From Leptospiraceae bacterium (GTDB taxonomy: Bacteria; Spirochaetota; Leptospiria; Leptospirales; Leptonemataceae): 64,000 nucleotides of DNA. The notes beneath the pieces were generated by a model. That model saw only the letters and a program-made list of their open reading frames with translations, did not search any database and was not told the DNA's origin. The stretch spans positions 310,001 to 374,000 of the forward strand of contig JANXCF010000002.1 in the NCBI GenBank assembly GCA_025059995.1. Reading direction: 5' to 3'. Positions 9,604-19,093 of the stretch are shown piece by piece. Numbering within the stretch: position 1 is the stretch's first letter; the number at the start of each line of letters is the position of its first letter. Made by a program: the position numbers and the translations under genes.

Positions 9604-9717
9604 TCATTCCTCCAGAGTTGAAATTAGGTTTTTTATAAGTAATATTAAGTCAAATCATTTCAATTAGATGACATCAAAAATACTTTAAATTCTTTGTTTT
9701 GATGAATTTTTGGCAAT

Positions 9718-11514
9718 ATGCTTCGGATTTTGTTCTATTTGATTCTTTTCCCCTTTAGGTTGGTTTTTTTTGTCTATTATAAATCAAGATATCTCTTGAT
9801 GAAAGAACGTGATTTGTATCTTCAAATCCCAACGAGTTTTTCTTTTTATCATAAAGCAGGACTCTTGCGTTTCTTTTTTGACAAAAAAGAAATCAATTAT
9901 TTTTTCTTTTTGGTTCTTTTAGAAAAGGTTTCGAAAGAAAAAAAAATCAAAAATGTGTTAATAGAAATCCCATCAATTGAGGATTTATCATTCACTCAAG
10001 TCGAAGATATTGTCCATTTATTAGAAAAAATCAAAAATAGCGGAAAGACACTTTATGCCTATATCGAAGAAGGGGGGATTAAAACCCTTTTGGTGGCTTC
10101 GGTTTGTCATTATCGCTATGCGGGTGATTGGGCACAGTTTTCCGTTCTACTTCCTAAACTTGATCAATTTTACTTAGGAGATTTTTTAAGGTCCTTTGGC
10201 ATACGTTTAGAAGTCTACGCAATGGGGAAATATAAAAGTGCTGGAGAAATCTACACGCGAAACAAGATCTCACCTTATGCAAAAGAAAATTTTATAGAAC
10301 TTATACAAGATCAAAGAAAAATCATACAAGACATGTTGTTTCGTTCTCATGGATTGTCTCAAGAACAAAAAGAAAAACTATGGAATTTATTTCTCAAACA
10401 ATCCATCATCAATGCAAAAGAGCTACAATCTCTTGGTTTTATCCATGATTTGGTGGATAAAGTTCAATTTCGAGAATTCGTTCAAAGTCAGAGTAATCCC
10501 ACCATACCCAACGAAATCCAACATTCCATTCAAGGACAAGGAGACATTTTACCTAAAGAAACCAACGAAACTTCCATGAAAAAACCAACAAGAAAATTAA
10601 TGGAGTTTGAACAGTTCTACAAAGTTCAAAGAAGAAAAGAAATCACTTTGTTTCCACAAATTCGAAAAAAGCAATTAGCGATTGTTGTGATGGATGGTAT
10701 CATTCTAAGAGGAGATGAAGAAGACGAACCCAGATCAAATGCCATCAACTCCAAAGGATACGCGAAAATTTTACAAGAATTAAGGGAATCACCGGAATCA
10801 GCCGTGTTAATTTATCTCAATAGTCCTGGGGGGATGAGCGATGCCAGTGAATTACTCTTTCAAGAAATACGAAAGTTATCTCGAATCAAACCAGTTTATG
10901 TGCTACAAGCAGATGTTTCTGCTTCTGGGGGATATTATATTTCTTGTGGGGGGAACAAAGTCTTTTCGTATCGTTCTACCATTACGGGTTCTATTGGTGT
11001 TTTGCGTATGCGCCCCAACTTAAAAGAACTCTACAAAAAGCTAAAGATTCAAAAATCCAAACTCATGTTTGATAAAACCTCTGAGATTTTTTCAGAAGCT
11101 ATGGATCTAACAGAAGAAGGAAAAAAACTATTAGAAAACTCCACGAGAGAAATTTATTCAGTATTTTTAGATCGGGTAGCCAGAGGACGTGGAAAAGATA
11201 TTTCCTATGTGAAAAAGTTTGCAGAAGGTAGAGTATATTCTGCAACGCGTTTTAAAGAAGCGGGATTAATAGATGAAATCACTACTTTTAACGAAACGAT
11301 TGCCATGATTAAAAAGGACCTAAAACTTACAGAAAAACAGCCTTTGTTTTTGAATTTATATCCAATGGTGAAGATTGATTTCCGAGAAATCTTAAGAATT
11401 CGAAAGTTATTTTCCCAAAACATGTTCTTTGATCTCAAAAAGATTTTTTTTATTATGAAAACACCACTACTTATTTCAATTGAAGGGTTAGAATGCTACT
11501 CCAAAAGACATTAA
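9718..11514 (+). CDS. sppA: Signal peptide peptidase SppA, two-domain type
   Basis: 598 aa, similar to the long (67K) SppA class. An N-terminal membrane anchor (about 1-25) is followed by two tandem S49 domains. The N-terminal repeat supplies the general-base Lys in MGKYKSAGEIYTRNKIS. The C-terminal repeat supplies the nucleophile Ser in ADVSASGGYYISCG after NSPGGMSDASE. Both catalytic residues are present, so it should be an active membrane-bound serine protease clearing cleaved signal peptides. The next gene starts 22 bases before its end. Confidence 0.88.
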   Translation: MLRILFYLILFPFRLVFFVYYKSRYLLMKERDLYLQIPTSFSFYHKAGLLRFFFDKKEINYFFFLVLLEKVSKEKKIKNVLIEIPSIEDLSFTQVEDIVHLLEKIKNSGKTLYAYIEEGGIKTLLVASVCHYRYAGDWAQFSVLLPKLDQFYLGDFLRSFGIRLEVYAMGKYKSAGEIYTRNKISPYAKENFIELIQDQRKIIQDMLFRSHGLSQEQKEKLWNLFLKQSIINAKELQSLGFIHDLVDKVQFREFVQSQSNPTIPNEIQHSIQGQGDILPKETNETSMKKPTRKLMEFEQFYKVQRRKEITLFPQIRKKQLAIVVMDGIILRGDEEDEPRSNAINSKGYAKILQELRESPESAVLIYLNSPGGMSDASELLFQEIRKLSRIKPVYVLQADVSASGGYYISCGGNKVFSYRSTITGSIGVLRMRPNLKELYKKLKIQKSKLMFDKTSEIFSEAMDLTEEGKKLLENSTREIYSVFLDRVARGRGKDISYVKKFAEGRVYSATRFKEAGLIDEITTFNETIAMIKKDLKLTEKQPLFLNLYPMVKIDFREILRIRKLFSQNMFFDLKKIFFIMKTPLLISIEGLECYSKRH

Positions 11515-12395
11515 TTCTTTTGATTGGGGTATTGATTTTCTCGTGCAGGAGTTCATCGGAAATTCAATATCTTCAAAAACAGGATTGGGTTTATGGAACA
11601 ACCTTCACAGTGGTCATAGAAATAGAAAAAAAAGAAAATCAACAGTTCAACGAAGAAGAACTATTAAAAAAAATCTATGCAATCCTCAAGGAAATCAATC
11701 ATGCCTTTTCTCTGTATGAGTCTCAAAGCAAAATCAATCGTTTGAATCGAAACCAAGAAGCTCATTTTACAAAAAAAGAAATGGAATTATTTGTTTTAGC
11801 AAAAGAAATTTGCAAGCTCACTGGTGGTTATTTTTTCCCCTACAGTAGATTAACTATAAATCAACTAAAAACAAAAAAGCTTCTTGTGAAAGGAAAACAT
11901 AATGACTTCTGTGATATGTTTTCAGTCGAACAGGAAAGTAATTTCTACAAAATCAAGAAACGATTTCCTTTTGTGGAATTTGATTTTAATGCCATTGCCA
12001 AAGGCTATGCAGTGGATGAAATCAAAGCGTATTTATTATCAAAGAATTTGACTACTTTTTTGGTGGAATGGGGTGGAGAAGTTTGTGTGGGTAGAGCTCC
12101 CAAAAAAAGCCCTAAAGGTTGGAGGGTAGGGATTGAGTCTCCAAAATCGGATCTACTAAAAAAAGAAATTGATGAGTTTTTGTTTCTTCAAAATACGTGT
12201 TTGGCTTCTTCGGGTAATTATGCAAAAAAGCATATTTGGAATCCTTTTGGTGAGATTTCTCAAGAATCAGAGGCTATGACGATAAGTGTTTTTGGTCCTT
12301 CCTGCACGATTGCTGATGCCTATGCTACGGCATTGGTGGTAAACCCAAATTTGAGTTTGTATACCGATCAGTATAAACTAAAAATCACACGTTGA
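11493..12395 (+). CDS. ApbE-like FAD:protein FMN transferase, lipoprotein
   Basis: 300 aa. A lipoprotein-like signal (residues 1-18, LIFSC) precedes an ApbE domain. Seen: YGTTFTVVIEIE at the N-terminus, FDFNAIAKGYAVDEIK, VEWGGEVCVG, CLASSGNYAKKH, and TIADAYATALVV near the C-terminus with the metal-binding Asp. Family members covalently attach FMN to Thr in periplasmic or membrane-facing flavoproteins such as RnfG/NqrC. No such target gene is visible here. It overlaps sppA and lies just upstream of lspA, the enzyme that would process its own lipoprotein signal. Confidence 0.85.
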   Translation: MLLQKTLILLIGVLIFSCRSSSEIQYLQKQDWVYGTTFTVVIEIEKKENQQFNEEELLKKIYAILKEINHAFSLYESQSKINRLNRNQEAHFTKKEMELFVLAKEICKLTGGYFFPYSRLTINQLKTKKLLVKGKHNDFCDMFSVEQESNFYKIKKRFPFVEFDFNAIAKGYAVDEIKAYLLSKNLTTFLVEWGGEVCVGRAPKKSPKGWRVGIESPKSDLLKKEIDEFLFLQNTCLASSGNYAKKHIWNPFGEISQESEAMTISVFGPSCTIADAYATALVVNPNLSLYTDQYKLKITR

Positions 12396-12417
12396 TTTTC
12401 TTGTTTGACGAAGCATC

Positions 12418-13143
12418 TTGTATTATATAATGAGGCAAGAAATGAAACAAATTCAAAGTTTTTGGAAAAAGCATTTCGAAAAGCCCTTATTGGAAGTTTA
12501 TCCTCCATGGTGGATTTTAGGAATGATTTTGATTGTGATGATGGATCTTTTTTCAAAAAAATGGATGACTGATCATCTCGTTTTTCATTTAACTTATCAT
12601 CAGTTAGAAAATGTAAAGAATAGTTCTTTTCATGCTTTGCTGAATGGAATCCCTTACATTCCAATCTTAGGGGAAGATGGAAAATACATCAAATTTCGCT
12701 TGGTTTTTAATGATCGATTTATATTTGGTTTGGGACCTTCTGTTCCAACATTGGGAATATTTTTGACGTTTTCTGCAATTGTGTTTTTGTTTTTCTATCG
12801 TTGGAAACACTACCAATTTGGGAATGGGTTTTCTTGGATGCTAATTTTTTCTGGTGCATTGGGGAATTTCATTGATAAGCTTTTTATCAAGTCTGTTGAT
12901 ACAAGGGAATGGGTATTTTCTATTTTTCCTAAAAAAGGTTATGTTAGTGGGGTAGTAGATTTTGTTGAGTGTATTTGGTTTGGGTGGGAAAGTTTTTCGG
13001 ATATTCCTGTTTTGTCCTTTCTTGCTTGGGATACCTGGCCTACTTTTAACCTTGCTGATAGCGTGATTGTTGTTGGAATTAGCTTACTATTGATTGAGGG
13101 TTTTGTGATAGAGTTTTTAAAAGAAAAAAAAATTAACTATTGA
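12418..13143 (+). CDS. lspA: Lipoprotein signal peptidase (signal peptidase II)
   Basis: 241 aa, well above the usual ~160. The membrane aspartyl protease core is present: MMDLFSKKWM in TM1, SGALGNFIDK, GVVDFVEC with the first catalytic Asp, and WPTFNLADS with the second. Extra length comes from an N-terminal extension (~30 residues), a segment between TM1 and TM2, and inserts of about 20 residues before and after GVVDF. A second ATG at 12430 could be the true start. It cleaves prolipoproteins after diacylglyceryl addition, and pairs functionally with lnt at 49896. Confidence 0.88.
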   Translation: MYYIMRQEMKQIQSFWKKHFEKPLLEVYPPWWILGMILIVMMDLFSKKWMTDHLVFHLTYHQLENVKNSSFHALLNGIPYIPILGEDGKYIKFRLVFNDRFIFGLGPSVPTLGIFLTFSAIVFLFFYRWKHYQFGNGFSWMLIFSGALGNFIDKLFIKSVDTREWVFSIFPKKGYVSGVVDFVECIWFGWESFSDIPVLSFLAWDTWPTFNLADSVIVVGISLLLIEGFVIEFLKEKKINY

Positions 13144-13177
13144 CGAAAAAAAAGAATTTTTTTTTGCTATCTAAACA

Positions 13178-13804
13178 ATGGAGAGGCTATGGAAATATTC
13201 GTTAGAAGAAGAATTTAGATTGATTGATGAAATCATCCAAAGTCAGCTTCTGAAAGAAAAGAGTCAAAAATTCGAAAAACTCATAAAACCTTATTATAAT
13301 GATCTTTTTGCTGTTGCATTTTCGATTTTGAAAAATCAAAATGATGCTAAAGAAGCATTGCAGGAAGCCCTAATTTCTGCGTATTTGAATTTACATAAGT
13401 TCAAAAAAAATTCCTCAATAAAAACATGGCTTTATAAAATTGTTCGGAACAAATCGATTGATCATCAAAAGAGATTACTCAAAAAATCTCAAAGCCTAGA
13501 CTCTGATATTTTCTTTGAACTAATTACGAAAGAAGACATAGAAAAATATACATTTGAGCAAGAACAAAAGGAATTGTTAGAAAGTCTAAATAAAATGATA
13601 GAAAAACTAGACGACGAAGAAAAGGAACTGATTATGATGAGGTATTATAACGACATGAGTTATGAAGAAATTTCAGAAGTGAAAAAAATCAAATTAGGAA
13701 CTGTCAAAAGCAGACTTCACCATGTGAAAGAGAAATTAAAAAAAATGATACAAAAACAAAAAGATTATTTTCTTCTGAAGATCATCATGCTTTTAGTTTT
13801 GTAG
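13178..13804 (+). CDS. ECF-type RNA polymerase sigma factor
   Basis: 208 aa. Sigma-70 region 2 (YYNDLFAVAFSILKNQNDAK, then SSIKTWLYKIVRNKSIDHQKR) and region 4 (MRYYNDMSYEEISEVKKIKL, GTVKSRLHHVKEKLKKM) are both present with no region 3, as in ECF factors. The ~25-residue N-terminal extension is charged. The adjacent downstream gene, only 3 bases away, encodes a single-pass membrane protein that is the likely anti-sigma factor. Target promoters are unknown. Confidence 0.9.
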   Translation: MERLWKYSLEEEFRLIDEIIQSQLLKEKSQKFEKLIKPYYNDLFAVAFSILKNQNDAKEALQEALISAYLNLHKFKKNSSIKTWLYKIVRNKSIDHQKRLLKKSQSLDSDIFFELITKEDIEKYTFEQEQKELLESLNKMIEKLDDEEKELIMMRYYNDMSYEEISEVKKIKLGTVKSRLHHVKEKLKKMIQKQKDYFLLKIIMLLVL

Positions 13805-13807
13805 CCT

Positions 13808-14317
13808 ATGGAGAAGAAAGAACTTTTGATCAATGATGATGAGCTTGAAAGAGCTCTTAATGAATTGGGTTATATTTTTCGAAAAAAAGTAGAAGAAAAT
13901 CTTCCTGATGAGGAAGAATTTTTTCGTAAATTGAACCAAGCCATTGAGAGAGAAGAAAATCAAGTTTATTTTAAAAAAGAAAATGTTGAAACATTAAGTT
14001 CCCATCGATGGAAATTTTTCTCACAAAAATGGTTTTATGCTGCTGCATTGATGGTGTTTGTTGTTTTTAGTGTTGTTTATTTTTTTGATGATTTGATGCA
14101 AAAACAACAACCTATCATTGAAAACCAGAAGATGGGGGTTGGTTCTCCCATGGTGATACCAGAAGCCGAAACAGAACAAGAACGAGAGCTGCTACAAAAA
14201 CTTTTTGAAGAAGAAGATCCTGAGAAAAAACAAAAATACTTAGATGAATTACTAAAATACTATAAACAAACGAATCAAGAAGAAAAAATCAAAAAGTTAA
14301 TCGAAGCATACGATTAG
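13808..14317 (+). CDS. Putative membrane anti-sigma factor
   Basis: 169 aa. A very acidic cytoplasmic N-terminus (about 1-74, rich in Glu/Lys), one transmembrane helix (about 75-95, FYAAALMVFVVFSVVYFF) and an extracytoplasmic Glu/Gln/Lys-rich tail. There is no HxxxCxxC zinc motif. I recognise no domain from sequence; the role is inferred from its position directly behind the sigma gene and from its topology, the common arrangement for ECF sigma/anti-sigma pairs. Confidence 0.6.
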   Translation: MEKKELLINDDELERALNELGYIFRKKVEENLPDEEEFFRKLNQAIEREENQVYFKKENVETLSSHRWKFFSQKWFYAAALMVFVVFSVVYFFDDLMQKQQPIIENQKMGVGSPMVIPEAETEQERELLQKLFEEEDPEKKQKYLDELLKYYKQTNQEEKIKKLIEAYD

Positions 14318-14392
14318 TAAATTTTCTTTACAAAAGTAGTGCTCTTTTTTTATTTCAATTATCACTTTTTATCACTTTAAAAGGGGAGATCA

Positions 14393-15781
14393 ATGGACTC
14401 AGTGCTTAAGGAAATAGAAAAAGAAAATCTATTTTTTTTATCTCAAAAAGAAATGCCAGATGTTTGGTACAATATCCAAGCGGACTTAAAATCACCATTA
14501 AAGCCGCCTTTACATCCTGCAACGAAACAACCCATCACCTTTGATGATATGTTGCCATTATTCCCAGTAGCATTGATTGAGCAAGAGATGAGCAAACAAA
14601 AATGGATTTCAATTCCAGGCGAAGTGATGGATATATATCGCTTATGGAGACCTGCACCCCTCATTCGTGCAGCTCGTTGGGAAAAATACTTACAAACACC
14701 AGCAAAGATCTTTTTTAAGTATGAGGGGGTGTCTCCTACGGGTTCCCATAAACCAAATACGGCAGTGCCTCAGGCTTACTACAACAAAAAAGAAGGGGTA
14801 AAAAAAATTACCACCGAAACAGGGGCAGGTCAATGGGGTTCCTCCTTAGCTTTTGCTTGTTCCTTGTTCGATTTGGAATGTGAAATTTACATGGTGAAAG
14901 TATCCTATCATCAAAAGCCATATAGAAAAACCATCATGCAAATGTATGGCGCTAAAGTAATTCCTTCGCCATCGGATTTGACAGAATCAGGAAGAAAAAT
15001 CTTAAGTGAGCAACCTGATTCACCGGGTTCTCTGGGAATTGCCATTTCCGAAGCAATTGAAGTAGCCATTAAGAATCCAAATACAAAGTATTCTCTTGGT
15101 TCTGTTTTGAATCATGTTTTGATGCATCAAACCATCATTGGACTTGAGGCAAAAATCCAACTCGAAAAATTAGGAATAAAACCGGATGTTTTGATTGGAT
15201 CCGTTGGTGGTGGATCGAATTTTGCGGGTTTTACCTTTCCTTTCATTGAGGACATTCTTGCGGGGAAACACAAAATAAAGGTGATTGCTGTTGAACCTGC
15301 CGCCTGTCCTACCCTTACGAGAGGGAAGTTTACTTACGATTTTGGCGATACTGTTGGCTTAACGCCATTGATCCCTATGTTTACGTTAGGACACAAATTT
15401 GTTCCAACTCCGATACATGCAGGTGGTTTACGTTATCATGGAGCAGCGCCTTTAGTAAGTCAATTGGTATTGGATGGAATCATCACACCCATAGCATATC
15501 ATCAAAGAGAATGTTTTCAATCAGCTGTTGAATTCGCTAAAACTCAAGGAATTATTCCAGCTCCCGAATCTACTCATGCCGTTCACGCAGCAATGGTAGA
15601 AGCAATCCGTTGTAGAGAAGAAAATCAAGAGAAAGTAATAATTTTTAACCTTTCAGGTCATGGACATTTAGATCTTTCTGCGTATGAATCTTATCTTGAA
15701 GGAAAAATGATGGATTATTCTTTAGAACAAGATATCATTGATAAGAACCTTGCTTTGGTAGAAAATCTATCATCCCTGTAA
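14393..15781 (+). CDS. trpB: Tryptophan synthase beta-like protein, TrpB2 type
   Basis: 462 aa, the length of the TrpB2 subfamily. PLP-dependent fold type II enzyme with the Schiff-base Lys in [27 protein letters not shown], the phosphate loop [12 protein letters not shown] and a C-terminal [10 protein letters not shown]. The N-terminal ~90-residue extension (LRPLx-like [12 protein letters not shown] follows it) is characteristic of TrpB2. No trpA is adjacent. TrpB2 proteins make tryptophan from indole and serine, often acting as indole salvage enzymes. The ATG has a strong SD (AAGGGGAG). Confidence 0.9.
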   Translation: MDSVLKEIEKENLFFLSQKEMPDVWYNIQADLKSPLKPPLHPATKQPITFDDMLPLFPVALIEQEMSKQKWISIPGEVMDIYRLWRPAPLIRAARWEKYLQTPAKIFFKYEGVSPTGSHKPNTAVPQAYYNKKEGVKKITTETGAGQWGSSLAFACSLFDLECEIYMVKVSYHQKPYRKTIMQMYGAKVIPSPSDLTESGRKILSEQPDSPGSLGIAISEAIEVAIKNPNTKYSLGSVLNHVLMHQTIIGLEAKIQLEKLGIKPDVLIGSVGGGSNFAGFTFPFIEDILAGKHKIKVIAVEPAACPTLTRGKFTYDFGDTVGLTPLIPMFTLGHKFVPTPIHAGGLRYHGAAPLVSQLVLDGIITPIAYHQRECFQSAVEFAKTQGIIPAPESTHAVHAAMVEAIRCREENQEKVIIFNLSGHGHLDLSAYESYLEGKMMDYSLEQDIIDKNLALVENLSSL

Positions 15782-15792
15782 AAAGGGATGAT
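15769..15792. terminator. Hairpin between convergent trpB and DUF1858 gene
   Basis: Perfect 9-bp inverted repeat, ATCATCCCT / AGGGATGAT, with a 6-base loop GTAAAA. It spans the trpB stop codon. On the minus strand it is followed by AGATTTTC, a weak U-rich tail; on the plus strand there is no T run. It could act as a terminator for the leftward gene or as an mRNA 3' stabiliser. Confidence 0.45.
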
Positions 15793-15795
15793 GTA

Positions 15796-16023
15796 TTAAT
15801 CTTCTAACAAATTATTCAAGCTATCTAAGAATTGTTCTAAAGGAACACCATATCCTATGCAAACTTGTTCAATGGTTTCGAACTCGTTGATGGAACAATG
15901 GGAGCAGCCTCCTAAGTGATAGCTTGCAAATACGAGTGCTGCATCCGGGTGTAAGGACAAAGCTTCTCCAACAGTCATATCAGATGTGAAATATTTTTTT
16001 CCTTGTGTACTGACTTCTTTCAT
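15796..16023 (-). CDS. DUF1858-type small protein
   Basis: 75 aa. Matches the short DUF1858 pattern: a DMTVGEALSLHPDAALVF helix followed by a GGCSHCS cysteine motif and ETIEQVCIGYGVPLEQFLDSL. Family members are often fused or adjacent to redox enzymes, and the CxxC suggests a redox or metal-binding role, but no function is established here. Stand-alone gene between convergent trpB and upstream acyP. Confidence 0.8.
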   Translation of the reverse strand: MKEVSTQGKKYFTSDMTVGEALSLHPDAALVFASYHLGGCSHCSINEFETIEQVCIGYGVPLEQFLDSLNNLLED

Positions 16024-16079
16024 AGAATAACTCCTATTCTATTTTTTACAAAATAATCTAATCTTTTTTTTTATGGCAA

Positions 16080-16358
16080 TCAATAAATGATTTCAAAACC
16101 TGCTGGAATCAATTTTGGTGGTACTGACTCTGTTTCGAGTTTGCTAACTTTTGATAAGGGTGGTCCTTTTTTGAGGGCTTGAAGGAATTTTTCTAAGTTT
16201 TCTTTCGTTCCTTTAGCAAAACATTCTACACTTCCATCTGAGAGATTTTTTACGGTCCCTTCGATATTGTATTGTCTAGCCATCATTACAGCAAATTGTC
16301 GATATCCTACTCCCTGCACTCTTCCATATACTTTGATTTTCATCCCCAAAATTTCCAT
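16080..16358 (-). CDS. acyP: Acylphosphatase
   Basis: 92 aa, full length. The catalytic Arg lies in GRVQGVGYRQF and the catalytic Asn in GTVKNLSDGSVE, both canonical. It hydrolyses acyl phosphates such as acetyl or carbamoyl phosphate in the cytoplasm. Stand-alone gene, divergent from the small lipoprotein gene at 16429. Confidence 0.92.
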   Translation of the reverse strand: MEILGMKIKVYGRVQGVGYRQFAVMMARQYNIEGTVKNLSDGSVECFAKGTKENLEKFLQALKKGPPLSKVSKLETESVPPKLIPAGFEIIY

Positions 16359-16428
16359 AAATACAAGTATTTTTAAATTTTTTTGTTGTCGATTTTATTT
16401 AGGTTTAGAATAATTTTGTAGTTTTAGA

Positions 16429-16803
16429 ATGAAGGTTTTTAAGATTTTTTTAATTTTCTTAGGATTGTTTGGAACTTGTAAAACCTTAGATGAAATTCCT
16501 TCTCCCCAAAAAGGAAGTTATGAAAATCCCATAAAGTTTCGTTCTCAACAAGAAGTGATTGCATGCCTCAAACAATGGGAAAAACAAACAGATTTGAAAA
16601 TTCACTACCAAGAATCAGTGATTGGTATCAACTTTCAATTTTTAGATAAATTTGGTTTCCCCTATAAGCGATTTATCATGAAGTTTCACAATAAAAAAGA
16701 GTCATTATTTGGTATTCCTGATGTTCTTTATTTTTATGTAGATACACATCATAATATAAATGAGTGTGAAAAACAAAGTTTAACAGAGATATTGAGATTT
16801 TAG
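16429..16803 (+). CDS. Small putative lipoprotein, unknown
   Basis: 124 aa. A hydrophobic N-terminus ends LGLFGTC-KT at residue 17, which could be a relaxed spirochaete-type lipobox. The rest is a small mixed domain with two further Cys (EVIACLKQW and NINECEKQS) that may form a disulfide. I recognise no family. The ATG has no clear Shine-Dalgarno but the reading frame has the same codon style as its neighbours. Confidence 0.6.
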   Translation: MKVFKIFLIFLGLFGTCKTLDEIPSPQKGSYENPIKFRSQQEVIACLKQWEKQTDLKIHYQESVIGINFQFLDKFGFPYKRFIMKFHNKKESLFGIPDVLYFYVDTHHNINECEKQSLTEILRF

Positions 16804-16954
16804 GAATGTTTCCTTGATTTTACTTAGATTTTACTTAACTTGACTTGGATTGAAAAAAATTGTATTCGAAACTCAGAAATATTAGTTTAATGACTTAGAT
16901 TTGAAAATTTTAGAAAACGATTGTCAATGTTTTGTATTTGCTTTTCTTTACATC

Positions 16955-18022
16955 ATGAATTTGCATCAAATCGAAGAGATTGTGAAAAATTCCCTAAAGA
17001 AAGTAGAACATCCAACCTACAAAATGACATTATTCGAGTTAGGAATGTTTGACAAAATCGAAGAAGAAGGAGGAACTTTAAAAATCCATCTAAAATCCCC
17101 TGATGATGATCGAAAAGCTCAAATCCAAATTGAAGCCCAACTACGAGGGATACTTAATCAAGCAGGTCTTCCCAAGGGATACAAAATTCGATTCACTTTG
17201 GATGAAAGTATCAAACCTGAGGAATTAGAAAATACAATACAAAACGTAAAGAACATTGTTCTGATAGGTTCAGGAAAGGGCGGAGTAGGTAAGTCTACCG
17301 TTACTGCGAATTTAGCTATAGCTCTTATGAATCAAGGGTATGATGTTGGGATTTTAGATGCTGATATCTATGGTCCTTCGATTGGAAAAATGTTTGGCTA
17401 CGAAGGAAGAGTTCCTTTATACGGAGATGGAAAATCAAAAGTATATCCTGTTGTGAAATATAGTGTTAAGATCATGTCCTTTTCTTTCCTTTTGGAACCC
17501 GGTCAGGCTGTAATTTGGCGAGGTCCTATGTTAGGTAAAGCAATGGAACAATTATTATTCGAAGTGGACTGGGGCGCATTAGATTTTCTATTGATTGATC
17601 TTCCTCCTGGAACAGGTGACGTGCAACTATCTTTAGCTCAATATGTGGAGGTGGATGGTGCAATTGTGGTAACAACTCCTCAAACCGTAGCCATTCAAGA
17701 TGCCAAACGGGCGATTGGAATGTTTCAAAAAGTGAATATACCCGTATTAGGCATTATCGAAAATATGTCAGAGTTTGTTTGTCCTCATTGCGGAATGACT
17801 TCTTATATCTTTTCAAAAAATGGTGGGAAGCATTTTGCAGAAGAATACGAAGTTCCCTTTTTGGGTTCTATTCCCTTAGAAACAACCATCATGGAATCAG
17901 GAGAAATAGGAAAACCAATTTTATTGAATTTAGATGCCAATAAAAGAATAGTAGAGGCTTATAATGAGATAGCTACAAAAGTAGCTACGGAAGTTCAACG
18001 CTATAAAGTGAATACAAACTAA
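16955..18022 (+). CDS. mrp: Mrp/ApbC-family Fe-S cluster carrier ATPase
   Basis: 355 aa from the ATG at 16955; the frame opens 18 codons earlier with a TTG that I judge unlikely. An N-terminal MIP18/DUF59-like domain (about 1-85) precedes the P-loop ATPase: deviant Walker A GSGKGGVGKSTVTAN, LDADIYGPSIGKMFG, and LLIDLPPGTGDVQLSL. The CPHC motif at VCPHCGMTSY binds the bridging cluster. It assembles and transfers Fe-S clusters, which fits the Fe-S enzymes nearby (HemN, SdhB, the Fe-S oxidoreductase). Confidence 0.9.
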   Translation: MNLHQIEEIVKNSLKKVEHPTYKMTLFELGMFDKIEEEGGTLKIHLKSPDDDRKAQIQIEAQLRGILNQAGLPKGYKIRFTLDESIKPEELENTIQNVKNIVLIGSGKGGVGKSTVTANLAIALMNQGYDVGILDADIYGPSIGKMFGYEGRVPLYGDGKSKVYPVVKYSVKIMSFSFLLEPGQAVIWRGPMLGKAMEQLLFEVDWGALDFLLIDLPPGTGDVQLSLAQYVEVDGAIVVTTPQTVAIQDAKRAIGMFQKVNIPVLGIIENMSEFVCPHCGMTSYIFSKNGGKHFAEEYEVPFLGSIPLETTIMESGEIGKPILLNLDANKRIVEAYNEIATKVATEVQRYKVNTN

Positions 18023-18336
18023 TCTTTTTTGTTTTGTTGGTTTCGGATATCTTGAAGTAATGTGTGAGAAAAATCGTATAGGTTTTCTGCGACTTTTCTT
18101 AATACTTCATCCGTATCATAAAATCCTGACTTCAATCTTTCTTTGACTTCTTGGATTTTTTGGGTATCAACGCTTTTCGCTTGTTCTTTTACGATGTTGA
18201 TTAGATGTTGGATTCTTGCTTCTTCGGAAATCTGAATGGTATCTTTTTTCGCTGTGACTGGCTCAATACTGTTTGTTTTACCAGCCTTCTTAGGTTCATA
18301 AATAGGACTAATACCACTAACTTTATCAATGTTCAT
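18019..18336 (-). CDS. flgM: FlgM-like anti-sigma (flagellar) protein
   Basis: 105 aa from the ATG at 18336, preceded by TTGAGGT; a TTG five codons upstream is less likely. N-terminus MNIDKVSGISPIYEPKKAGK is unstructured and Lys/Pro-rich. A C-terminal helical part (QISEEARIQHLINIVKEQAK, then KERLKSGFYDTDEVLRKVAE) resembles the FlgM sigma-28-binding helices. FlgM holds FliA inactive until the hook is complete, then is exported. No flagellar gene is adjacent, so the call rests on the sequence pattern alone. Confidence 0.6.
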   Translation of the reverse strand: MNIDKVSGISPIYEPKKAGKTNSIEPVTAKKDTIQISEEARIQHLINIVKEQAKSVDTQKIQEVKERLKSGFYDTDEVLRKVAENLYDFSHTLLQDIRNQQNKKD

Positions 18337-18391
18337 ATTTCTATACCTCAAACTTAGTATCGGTTAGTTGAAAAATTTTATAAAGCATTTT

Positions 18392-19093
18392 TTAGGGACT
18401 ACTTTTTTTTTCTTTACTAGGTGCAATCAAAATTGTAAACTCTCCTTTTGGGGGGATCATGCTTTTATCGAGCTGATAGGGGGGAAACAAGTAAAAGTTT
18501 TCAAACTTTTTTGTCATTTCTCTGCCAATCAGGATTTCTCTTTCTGGGAAAACTTCCCTTACTTCCTCTAAAAGTTCAAAGACGCGATGTACTGATTCAA
18601 ATATCACAATACAGCCTTCAAAGGCTTTGTATTCTAAAAGAGTTTGTTTTCGTCTTGTTTTTTTTGAACTCAAAAAACCAAGAAATAGTGTAGGATTGGT
18701 TTGCCAGCCAGAAACACTCAAAATTGTAGATAATGCCGATGGACCGGGAATGGGAATTATGGGAACTTCAGGCAGATTTTCTCGAACAAAACGAACTAAA
18801 TGAGACACGGGATCAGAAATCCCCGGTGTTCCCGCATCGGTGATAAACCCCACAGCTTTTTTTTCTGTGAGTTTGTTTTTGGCAAATTCTATATCCGAAC
18901 GGATTTGATGAATACGAAAGGATTTGAGGGGAGAATCAATTTTATAAGTTTGGAATAGGATTTTGGCTTTTCTTGTATCTTCTGCTAAGACGACATCACA
19001 TTCTTGTAAAGTTTCAAGAGCTCGCAAGGTGATGTCTTTTAAATTACCAATCGGTGTAGAAATGATGTATAAGCCAGGTTTTTGTAAGCTCAT
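18392..19093 (-). CDS. rsmI: 16S rRNA (cytidine1402-2'-O)-methyltransferase
   Basis: 233 aa. Tetrapyrrole-methylase fold with GLYIISTPIGNLKDITLRAL, ECDVVLAEDTRKAKILF, ITDAGTPGISDP and PGPSALSTILSVSG, all hallmarks of RsmI. It methylates the ribose of C1402 in the ribosomal P site. Slightly shorter than the E. coli protein because it lacks the C-terminal extension. Its start lies within four bases of the upstream lipoprotein stop. Confidence 0.94.
   Translation of the reverse strand: MSLQKPGLYIISTPIGNLKDITLRALETLQECDVVLAEDTRKAKILFQTYKIDSPLKSFRIHQIRSDIEFAKNKLTEKKAVGFITDAGTPGISDPVSHLVRFVRENLPEVPIIPIPGPSALSTILSVSGWQTNPTLFLGFLSSKKTRRKQTLLEYKAFEGCIVIFESVHRVFELLEEVREVFPEREILIGREMTKKFENFYLFPPYQLDKSMIPPKGEFTILIAPSKEKKSSP

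Noticed and set aside
12368-12664. 98-codon minus-strand ORF over the start of lspA
   Set aside because: Antisense to lspA and the end of the apbE-like gene, with no family resemblance.
13140-13173. TTGACG ... TATCTA as a promoter for the sigma gene
   Set aside because: The spacer is 22 bases and the second box is five bases from the ATG; the match is probably due to AT-rich sequence.
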